From Metaphire vulgaris (Eukaryota; Annelida; Clitellata; Crassiclitellata; Megascolecidae): a stretch of DNA of 64,000 nt. The stretch is from NCBI GenBank assembly GCA_018105865.1, contig CM030852.1, positions 745,001-809,000 on the forward strand, read 5' to 3'. Below are positions 25,456-50,597 of this stretch, one piece after another. The notes beneath the pieces were generated by a model. It saw nothing but the letters and a program-made list of their open reading frames with translations, had not been told where the DNA came from and did no database searches. The translations under genes were made by a program, and so were the position numbers. Positions within the stretch are counted from its first letter, which is position 1. The number at the start of each line of letters is the position of its first letter.

Positions 25456-26642
25456 CTTGGATCTTGTGCATGCGAGCGCCATCTTAATATACTGCAGATG
25501 CTTCGTTGAATCGCGAAGTGGCGCTAGAGGCAGTGGCGCCCGCATAAATTTTTCCACGGGGGGCAAAAACATTGGTCAGTTTATATTCAATTCCACAGTT
25601 CAGTTTCTCAATTTCACTTTGTGTATCAGACTATCAGTAGTGTTTTAGTGTGAAAATAGAAATATTGGTGAAAAGCCAAAATATAGTTAGTTACAAAAAT
25701 ATTTAAATTTTGCAGGGGTCAAGTCAAGTGCCCTCTCTTTCCCCCACATAAGTGGGCGCCCATTGCTACGGAAGTTGATGATTCAATTAGATTAGGATTG
25801 TCACCTTACGAATGTTCGAATGTCTTGAAAATTCGCCAGATTTCTGTGACAAAAATGTGAGTATGAAGGAAAGGTAGATCCAACAATGGTATAAACGATT
25901 TTAATATAGACTGAAAATATTAAAGCATCGTAAATACTAGAATCACGAGTCATATTATTCGGCTTCTTGTTGGCGGTGTCGCAAAAGCATTTCATATTAC
26001 AGTATCGACTATCAATAGCTCTGAAAGCTTACTGCAGCGAATTGCAAAAAATGGAAATTTGACAAACGATGCGTACGAGGAACACTTTTTAACGAACCAC
26101 GCTGTATCCGAACCGCGCACTTGTTCAATTGAAATGCCAGTGCAGACGTCAGATGAGGAGGAGGAGGCATGACTAATGCAATGCGCTAAAATGCTGCGAA
26201 GCATCTTCGGGTGCGAAAGGGCAAGATTCGAATTACATTCAAGCAAGGAGAGAAGAGGAGGAGGAGGAGATAGGGGAGGAGAAGGAGAAGATGGAGAAAA
26301 GCTTTGGGATGTGATAGATTATACAACCGCTAAAAGCTATCATTAATAAAACTGCGCTCATTCGATCTTCTTTACTATATTCCACCTTTTCCATCCCATA
26401 ATTTTTCCACGCTCAGTGCTTCAGCTATTCCTCTGTTCCTTTGGAAATATGTCTTTTGGTACCCGAATCCCCTCCAAGCTCCATCAGTGAGTGAGTGAGT
26501 GAGTGAGTGAGTGTTTGTGTTGAAGCCCTAGCCAGTAGACTATAATAGCTGCCATCTGACGAATAGAAGCGAAACAGTGTGAAAGAAATGTTAGAATTAG
26601 GACAAATCACTTATCTGCGATATAATGCAGGGCACAATGCCT

Positions 26643-26808
26643 GGATCACGAAAAAGAGAAAGGCCAAGAAAAAAAGTGGGAAGACAACATCAAAGAATGG
26701 ACAGGACTCACTAGCTATCGAGCAGGCGACAAGAAGAGAGCAGAAGATCGTAACATCTGGAAGACGACAGTTCATAATGCAACCAATCTTCGGAGCAAAG
26801 ACGGTTGA
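26643..26808 (+). repeat. 3' end of a non-LTR retrotransposon (copy 2)
   Basis: Duplicate of the 15175-15340 tail with the same frame break in the A run, so the lesion predates the tandem duplication or is a shared calling error. Confidence 0.65.
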
Positions 26809-27079
26809 AGACAAGACAAGACTTATCTGCGACTGCGACTGCCGATAATTCTTTATTTGATAAGCACGAGCGAACTCTCGGACACACTACAATTGATCTA
26901 CCCCAAAGGTTTAGCGGTTAAACCAGCATCGATATATTCTACACTACTAAACACAAAATGGGTTATGGGTGTTTTCTCTGCCACTATGCGACCATAGGCC
27001 TACTACTTTCCTCGGGGGTGGGGGGGGGAGCTAAAGGAGGAAGAGGGCGATGAGTCGGTGGCGTCGTTTCGATTTGTGC

Positions 27080-40911
<13,832 letters not shown>

Positions 40912-42678
40912 GATCTGAGCGGCTCTTGCTAATGCTCTGAAGTCTCGATGCCGCTTTCAGCTGTTCCCTTCTTCACTTCATCAGGAAGTCCCAGTTGCTA
41001 TAGACGATGGCACGGAACAGAAACACACACACACAAAAACTTTTCACGGCGTCCTTACAGGGCTTCCGTACTTATAACAGTGTAGACTCAGCAGCACTGT
41101 CGTCTGCCACAGCAAACACGACGATGGCCCATACACAGCTTCTAAAAATGTAGGGCATTTTTTATCTCGTGAAATATAGTGCAGGACACTTAAGTTTCAC
41201 GTGCCCAGTAGCACGTAGCCTATAGGCTACTGTAAATAGGAGGCATCGCTACAGAGGCCTTGATCATTGGAGGATTATGTCTCTCGTTTGATCGATCCTT
41301 AAATGGGTGCTCTTTGCTCCGGTTCTTGCAACAACATGCAGATAGAAAGCATTTCAGACGCATCCAATCTCAGAAACTTTTACGAGATACAAACGAGAGG
41401 TTAAGGCCAATTAAGATCCTTCGCATTATTATAATTATCGATATGTTCGCCTAATCAATAAGTCAAAACCACTAAAAGTAGGACAAGGCGTCGTTATCAC
41501 TGTAATGTTCATTGTCATTATGATAGCAAACCATCCACATTTTGTTCTAGTTCATTACAAATGGCAAAGATTGACGTTCAAGTATGCGCGCACTTAAAAT
41601 GTTCTCAATGGACAGTCTAAGCATATGATTTCCAATCGCTGTCATCATATAGGACTACGTGACCTTACTGACCTCTACCTCCCTGTAGCGAAACCTTGTA
41701 GCGATTAATCTAGAACTCCAAGAACTGATGTCGGTCAACGTTGCTGAGAATGAATAAGCAAGTAAGTAAAACATCGTGGATTTCTATAGCGAGTAGGGCT
41801 AGATTTTATAAAAACCGAGGCAAAGTTTGAACTGCGCATTGATTGTAGACATCGTTGGGGGGGTGTTGGGTGGAGCGGTGACACAGACTGCGGCACAGAA
41901 ATGTTAGGGGGCGAAATGACAATGGGAATTGGTCTTCAGCGGATGTCGACAAAACTCAAGAGGTTTCAAAATTGAACTTTTCTACCAAAATTTTAGTAAT
42001 GTGAGTTAATAAGTAATATCAGAAGGAGAGACAGACGGAGAGATGGAAACAGACAGAAATGCACTGGCCATCTGGCGAACGATATTGCGTAGGGCCTACC
42101 GGCCTAATTATGCGACTGGGCGCAGAGCTGTAACATCAAACCAGCGCGTTCACCGGTGACAATATGATTTTTCGTAGACAATTAGCTAATACAATGCATG
42201 ATTATGCATAACTTTAAGTCACCTTCTCTTCTCAAATAATGCAATTGCCAATAATTGCTACATAAGAGTAAATCTACATAAAATTTACATCACTTTCTCA
42301 CAGGCAGTGCTGCTGACTCATCATAGACATGACACAAAAACGACGCTTTCTCTATTTTTAACGCTTAAAAGCTGTGCGTTCTAGTGATGTTCAAAAAAAC
42401 CGAACCGAACCGAAACCGCGGTTTTTCGGTTAAAACCGAACCGAAACCGACTGAAACTGCACGAGGTGAAACCGTAACAGCTCTAAAAATTTGTACAAAA
42501 ACTTAGCAAAGATGGCGAAAAGGCTTCGAAGTTCTCTGTATTTACCATAGATAAACTGCTTTCAATGAGTGTTGATTTCTATGGTCTTTGGTGTTGCTGT
42601 TATATGTCGGGGCTATGGTTTTTAAAAATGTCGGAGTTATGGTTTTTATTTACAAAATTAATGATATTTTTCGATTAA
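40912..42678. other. Intergenic region between divergent SEC14-like and ADAM genes
   Basis: The two genes start in opposite directions here, at 40911 (minus) and 42679 (plus), so this 1.77-kb interval holds both promoters and 5' UTRs. I see no clear TATA box or further exon. 42395-42460 is an inverted pair of AACCGAACCGAAA blocks around CCGCGG. Confidence 0.5.
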
Positions 42679-42793
42679 ATGTTTGAAATGCGATTAGAAT
42701 TCTGGAGATCGGCCATTGAGGCCGCGAAAAGGTCGCCACCGAAGGCGATTGTTGCGGTCCTTGTGCTGCTGCAGCTCTGCAGAGCCTCCGCCG
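42679..42793 (+). CDS. ADAM exon 1, signal peptide
   Basis: [16 protein letters not shown], a basic stretch KRSPPK, then the hydrophobic core [16 protein letters not shown] with a predicted cleavage after ASA. It ends in phase 1 before GTAATT. The exon at 43371 supplies the two missing bases and continues [15 protein letters not shown] second in-frame ATG at 42688 is an alternative start; both give a signal peptide. Confidence 0.8.
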
Positions 42794-45700
42794 GTAATTT
42801 CATGTGCTGATCGTGATCTGCGAATTTATGTGGCGCCAGATTCTGCTGGTTACACTTACGAGATAGTGTAGTTGCCATTTTATTCTAATAGTTTATGATT
42901 TGCTGATAATTGAGCAGAAGATTTGTTCATATAGTCCCCTTGTGATGCTCCATGCTTTTTATGCTCTTATACTAAATGTTAAATTTAAGCAAACTGTGTA
43001 TTTTTTAGACTGTTGCTGTATAATAGTGGACAACTTTGTAACGCAACCTTGCTTAGACCAGCCATTTTTTGCTGTCTCTTTGTCTCTTCTAAATGTTATC
43101 TAATATGTTCACCATTATCAGCGATGTTTCAGTCCGAAATGTAATAAAGGTTGAAGAAATGCAGAAAATAAATTCATCTCACGTTTATCAGTTTCTGGTA
43201 TTTAAAAAAATGATTTACCACTTAATTTATCAGGCTAGATTTGGAGTTATATTTGATATCTGCCTGAGAAATTACATATAGAATTTCACTGGTGTTAAAG
43301 AATGGAATGAAATGCATCAGTTGCATTTGATAATTCATTTGCCTAACTTGGACATATCTTCATTGCTAAGGAAACTCTTACAGTTCATCGGCAAAGCGCA
43401 CTGCCTTGTCTGAATTTCGCACGTATGAAGTTGCTGTACCACGCATCTACAACACGGATCGAACTTTAAACGTCACCGCTTTTGAGGTAAATCCTTGTCA
43501 GCGAATTTATTAATTATCTTGTCTCTAGTTTTCATCGACTGATTGCAGTTCAGGTGCCTTGTGAAGTGGTTAAATGACTCTCAGTTGTTCGTTTGGTCTT
43601 GGTTAGCTTGTGGATGGGTGACCATGAGTGAAGACTTCCAGCTATGTTTTATGGGGCTAGAAAGTTGTAGTGGTAGTGTCTGTGAGTTGTGGAGTCTATG
43701 ATAGCTTTCACTTGCAGTGATTGGTCTGAGTTAATGAAGAAGTGCATGAAGACCACGTCAAAAGCGACATCACAGTTGAGTGTAACGTGTTTTCGGTGCT
43801 TATTTTATCCTTTGTTTGTGAAACTTCTGAAATGGGACTTCTTGCTGTTTTTGTGTTTCTGGTTGGTCCAGTGTGCTTCTGGCATTGCTTTTTGTTTCGT
43901 TAGCTGTTAATGATGAGAACCGAATCATTTGGCTTCAGTTCTTTCTGCACTCAATCGCTCTCTCCAACTCTTTTGTTCGATTGCAGCTCTTGTTCTTTTG
44001 CTCGTTTATTCACTCTTTGGTTTCATGCATTCTGGGAAATCACATATAGAGTTTCACTGGCGTTAAAGACTGAAATGAAATGCAGCAGGCTCTGCATTGT
44101 GGATGGTCTGTAGGTATATGTTACATGTAATCTAGTATTAGAGCACTGACTGCACTCAAAGTGATGAATATGATGATGATTATTATTATTATTATTATCA
44201 GAATGTTGATTGAGGCATAAAAGAGAAGCTGAGTGAGTGAGTCTGTGAAAGTGGAATTTTACAAGAGTCCTTTGTGGTGCACCAGTGCAACTGATGATTA
44301 GCCTCCAGTTTGCTGTGCAGTGTGTACTTTCCATCTTGGTGCTGGTTGGAAGTGAAGCTTGAGCCAACCTGTGGAGTGTGGGCGTATGGCATAGTGTGCC
44401 ATAATCCTGGAGAGTGAGAAGGAGGTGAAATAAGCGCAGATAAATAAATTGCACAGTTGGTTTTGTGTTTTCCTGTTTCTCAACTCAAGCATGGTTTTGA
44501 TTTTGGGAAGGCGATTGGTTTAACGCTGGGTTTTGAACTTTCTGAGGATACATTTTGCCTAAACCTGCATTGGACATGTTTGGACGACTAATTTATAATT
44601 TATTTAACTAACTTTTGTCCTTGCATGTAGGTTCTGTTGTGAATCTCTTAATAAATGCATTTGTAGATACTGGTTTTCATATCTGAAATTTCCCTGTAAC
44701 TTTAATAATTTATATCATATAATGCTAGTAGTTCATCATGAAATAAATAAGGTTGCATTGACCTGTGTATGTGTTTGTTTGTGTGTGTGTGTGTGGGGTG
44801 GATGTGGGTGTGTCCTGGGTCATTTAATTTGTGGTGCTGGAAATAAGTGACAGTTTGAAGATTAATGGGGGTACATACTATTGGCTCTTTAATTTATATT
44901 TTGTAAATATTTAATGTAAATATTGTAAACAAATGTAAATATTTAGATTGAGCCATTTCTGTTGAATCTTTAGGTCAGAGTTACCTCTCATTTCTATTTT
45001 TCTCCACTCCTTTCTTTTTTCCCCAGCTGTTCATTGGGTCAAGGTTAACATGAATCTAAAACGTAAAGCTTGCATTTATATAGCACCTTCATAATGAATG
45101 TTTTTCATGGTGTGTTTTTATCTGCATGTATGTGTAAACATGTTGCACTTTCTCTTCCCCATGAAACATTATATTACTGATCTTTGGTTCTCTCTGGGTA
45201 CAGAGGTTCAGTAATAATGTGAGCTTATAATGATCCCTAGAGTGTCCTGCCATAAGCAGCTTTGAGGCTGATAACTTTAATCATGAACTATTTACCGATA
45301 CTCAACTCTCTCTGACTGTTGGGGCTTCAGATGAAAGTTATGGAATTCCACTCTATCTTGCCCCATCTCCTCCCCCAGCTCCCCAGCAGTCCACTCCAGA
45401 TAACAATATTCAATTTGATTCAATATTCAGTTACTTACATTCAATTACTGTGGACTATGATATGACCTGGTAATGTTGTAGACTTATGACCAGTGCATTT
45501 GAATCAAAGGCTAGCTGTACATAGTGAGGATGTAGTCTACTCACAGCTTCGATTAGCCACTCTTAGTTGAATGATTTTAATTTTCGATTTGCAGCGCAAT
45601 GAATTCTACAAGTTTCTGTCACACCCGAGGTCTGAACCTCTGACCCCTTAACAGGAAGCTAAGCTCACTAACCATTATGTTGTTTATTACAGATTTTTTA

Positions 45701-48700
45701 TTACAGGAGGTGTTTATGTTTTTATTATAGAGGTTTGTGTTTTTTTAAATGATTAGGGTGTCAAACTTCCTGGGATTATTTTGGTAGAATTTTCAGCATT
45801 TCAGCAGTTCTTCTCAATTCAGTTGATCAGAAACAAGTAGGTTTACAATAATTTTTAGTTTACTTGTGAATATCCTATGTAAAGTCAGACCTGTAGCAAT
45901 TTTTAAAATATAACAGTATTTAGCGTCTTTTCACCATTAATACATTGTATTTAGCTGCTGTCAATGTTAAATATTAAACATATGTTATAAAGTATGGTCT
46001 ACACCAAGCATAAATAATGTAAACTGAACAGCATTTGAATGCAAATCTACTGGTAATTTTACAAAACTGGAATCAAACAGCATAATGTTGAATTAAAATG
46101 GCTATTCAACTTCAGTGATAAGGTTAACTTTATTGGCAGCAGTTGAATGTATTGTAATGTATTAGTGTTAATCGACGTATAAGGAGGAACGAGAAATGAT
46201 GTAGATGTAGTTTGTTGCATAAATTTCAGTTCACATTGAAACCTAAGGACTCAATAGAACAATCCTGTATGTTAGTGTGTCTGTTTGGCTACAGTCTTGT
46301 TGCTCTAATGTTCTGCTGTAGACTCTGTTTTTTAAAGTCTTTTTTTCACCAGAGAGACAGACAAACAGACAGACAGACACACACACACAGACACACATAT
46401 AGAGAGGTGAGAGGGAGAGAGAATTATCTATACTTACCTGCCAGTCTGTCTGTATTTACTTCTTTAAGTTGGTTGCACTATGATCTTCTGTCTCAGGCTC
46501 TGGTCTTTTTACTCTCAAGAAGAAATCTCTTGAAGTCATCATCTTGTATTTATCATTTCCATCCAGTTAATTGTTTTCACAGTACGTACTGTGCCAGTAC
46601 CTTTTAATAATTAGATTTTTAAAAAATGAACAACTGTACAGGGTAGTGCAAAAAACCGACTATATTAAATACAAACCTAAATATGTGACTAGTCCGGTTA
46701 TTTTTGTGCCACTCTGTAGTTATTGATTAGAAGTTTGGATTGTAAATGAAAACATTTGCTATAGAATAGATTTTAATAATGGATTTATTTAAAATGGTTT
46801 TGGTTTTTCAAATTAGATTCTTCATTAGTGACAATTATACTGAAAAGAGTGTAAAAGATAGCGGAGAAGTCTACCATGTTCCTGAGGTATGGTCTTGATT
46901 TCTAAATGAAGGTGGAAATCTTAAATTTTCCAGAGAGTTGGGGGTTTAAAGTTTTGGCTAAGAAAATAATAATAATAATAATATATGTTGATTCCAAGTG
47001 CCTTGGTTTAGATGTGCATTGTGCAGTTAGTAAGAAATGTTCATACTTACTTTGCATGACATGGTTTCAGAAAGACTTCAACTGCTACTACACTGGACAT
47101 CTGGTGGGGAAACAAGATTCTAAGGCCGTGATCAGTGCATGCAGAGGGCTGAGGTAGGTTTCTTTGATGGCAACAGTTTCATTTCTTATATTGCATGATG
47201 CTATCTGCACTTAAGCAACCGACTGCCTTGATGAGCTCGGCCTTTTTTTGTTTTCAAGTTCTCTGTCTGTTAATTTTGCTTCAAAAGTATGTTGATGTTG
47301 ATTGCAGTCAGGTTATTTGTGAGGCTACGGTGAAACCTGTTTAAAGTCATCACCTGTGTTGACATTGTAGCATTTCTGATTGACAGTGTCACCAATAGTA
47401 CCTTTTATCCTGGTTATTTATAAATTTGAACAGCAACATGAACATGATGACTTTAGCCATTAGCTGATGTTGTTCTCAACCATCTTATCCAGGATTGATG
47501 GTTCCTTATGCAATAGTAGCAGCCGAGTGCTTCTGAGTGATTTTCAGTAGAGGCACTATGAAAATGTTCTGTTACATTACTTTACTTTACGTATCATTGC
47601 AGAGAATGTTGTTGAATTGTTGTTGGTTGCCTGCAGCAACCAGTGTACTTGTATAGAAGTATCTATAAGTATACCTGTGTACTTGTATAGCAGTATCTAT
47701 AAGTATACCTGTGTACTTGTATAGCAGTATCTATAAGTATACCTGTGTACTTGTATAGCAGTATCTAGAAGTATACCTGTGTACTTGTATATCAGTATCT
47801 ATAGGTATACCTGTGTACTGGTATAGCAGTATCTATAAGTATACATGTGTAATTGTATATCAGTATCTATAAGTATACATGTGTACTTGTATAGCAGTAT
47901 CTATAAGTATACCTGTGTACTTGTGATACTGTTTTGTTCAGGGGTTATGTGAGTATGGATGCAGATGACTACCATTTGGAGCCTTGGGATCGCAGTCCTT
48001 CCAGTCGTCATTATGTGTTCCGTGCGTCCGACTACATCGGACCTAATATCACGTGTGGTTAGGAGCGTCAGACTTCGTTCTGTTTACAAGACTTACTGTT
48101 ACAAGACAGTAATGTAATGCAAGGATTCATATAGCACCTGTTCTGTTACTACACTGGGACCCGTTTTGGAGTCAGTAAAGAAGTGATTGTTCTTAGATAC
48201 TTACTTACTTACATGTGTGATCTTTTTGCTGCTGTGTGTTTGTTCTTCTATGTTTCTAGTGTGTTTTGCTTTGTGTTGACAAAACCTGGAGATTCATTTA
48301 TTTGTGTGGCATATGTTTAAGAATTCCACCTTTATTGGTTCGTTTTTAGAATTCTTGAACAATAATTACAAACCGGTTTTAGCAGAGAAGAAGTTGGTTG
48401 CCTAGCTAAGTGATTCAGATAGAGGATTCTGTCATTTGCTGCAGAGAAGCATGCTTGAAAACACTTTATGATTGTCTGCCGTGAATCAGTATGATAGTTG
48501 ATTTTCTTACCATACCAGTGTTATATGGTTTCAGTCTACAGGATTACGACGTCTTGTTGAGTGTTGCCCTGTTGTGGCCTTGTATTGGCACAAGTAGTGT
48601 ACAGTGACACAGGCCATCCTGTATAAATTCTATTGATGTTATGGGCTTCTTTGTTGGACACCAACTGAGGGAGTAATTGTAGATAATAAATATACAGAAA

Positions 48701-49903
48701 TGTCATATGTAAATTGTATTTATGTTGCTGGCGGATTTAGGGCTTAAAGATCGAACTTGAACGGTCGGATTGGAAGATCACTTGACAAGATCGTGGAACA
48801 GGTTTTTGACATTCTCCACGATATTCTTGCACAGATATCATTATGATATCCTATAGTCTGATGCTGCAGATATTTGTGAAATTGGATGACATGCATAGCA
48901 TGGGTGCACGGTGGAGCAGTGGTTAGCGCACTGGTCTGCCAATCTTGAGGTCCGTGGTTCAACTCCAGGACCACGGCAGAAACTTTTTGGTAGTTTCTGT
49001 CCCAAGCACTCCCAGTCAACTCAGCTGTGAATGAGTACATCGGGGGTGTTAACTCGGTGGGAGGAAAGGTGGTGAGGGAAAGGCTGGCAGTCCGCACTCA
49101 TTCAGCCGTTGCCATGTAAAACTGAAGGTGCTAACCCTTCGGTTCTCCAACAGGCCCACACCGCCCATGGAGTATGTGCCTCCACAGCACAATGAGCCGT
49201 GGCCATGCATTGGCAATTATTGTAAATTAGAGAGTATTTCTTCTGGCGTCAGAATTATTCAGAATATATATATCAGCGCCGTTATGTTTGTTATTTTACA
49301 GAATCAGAACTCCGGCAGTTGGACTTACGACAATAAGACGAGAGTCATCGAGCTGTACATGGCTGCAGACTACGCTGAGGTCGGCAGACTTTTAGCTGCC
49401 AAATTGATTTAAGAATATACTATATATATGTTATTTAAGCAGTAAATGAACTCTTTAACTGCATATATATATATATCATTGTATACAGAAGATATATATA
49501 TACACACAGTATATATGATTTGTTTAGGATATATTTGTTAGCATTGAGTAAAGTGGTTGCAGGTTTTTACTCAGGTGGCTGCATTCAGAGGTAACACAAC
49601 GGAGGTGTTTAGACGAATGAAGGAGATTGTAAACATCGTCAACTTTGTAAGTAAATGCGTTCTATCTGTTTCAGGTCTTTTGCAAACATGTAGAATTTTA
49701 GTTTTTACATCAGTTTTTAAATTAGTTTTGATATTTTGGAGCATGCAGTGATTCTTGATGCTATGGATTACCATTTTTATGTAATACAGCACTTTAGGTT
49801 TATATGTGTGAAAATTTTTAGAATAATAATATAAGAACTACATTTAGTTACAAAATACTTTTAGAACATGTATGTATTCTTACAGCAGGTGTGTGTGTGT
49901 GTG

Positions 49904-49936
<33 letters not shown>

Positions 49937-50219
49937 TATGCATTTAGTATTGTGTGTGTGTGATGCTATAATGAATCAGAATATTTTATGTTTGTTGGTC
50001 CGATGATTTTCTGGTTTCTTGCTTAGCTTTACCTGCCAATGAATATTCATGTGACTCTTGTGGGAGCTGAGGTTTGGGAACAGGACAGAATGGAAGTGGG
50101 CGTGGCCGTGGACAAGACGCTGACCAACTTTCTCGAGTACCGGCGCCTTCAGATCAGTCCAAAGAACCACAATGACAATGCTCAACTGATCACGCAAGTT
50201 CTCCTGCCTCACTTTCCCA

Positions 50220-50273
<54 letters not shown>

Positions 50274-50451
50274 TGTACGTATAATGCATTATTCTTCTTC
50301 TTATTATTATTGTTATTATTATTTGTACCTATAATGCATTATTCTTATTATTATTATTATTATTTGTTTTTTATAATGCATTATTATTATTATTATTAGT
50401 TGTACTTATAATGCATTATTATCATTATTATTATTATTTGTATTTATAATG

Positions 50452-50488
<37 letters not shown>

Positions 50489-50560
50489 TGTATTTATAAT
50501 GCATTATTATTATTATTAGTAGTAGTAGTAGTAGTAGTAGGAGTAGTAGTACTTATAATG

Positions 50561-50597
<37 letters not shown>

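Noticed and set aside
42390..42470. AACCG repeats as telomere-like sequence
   Set aside because: Short, inverted and not the TTAGGG-type array expected in animals; more likely a fold-back repeat.
48900..48975. Possible tRNA gene because of A- and B-box-like sequences
   Set aside because: Stems and anticodon arm do not pair as a tRNA and the sequence continues into a SINE body.
49128..49301. N-terminal part of the plus-strand frame ending in the ADAM exon at 49302
   Set aside because: It is intron and SINE sequence; the acceptor at 49301 defines the exon start.
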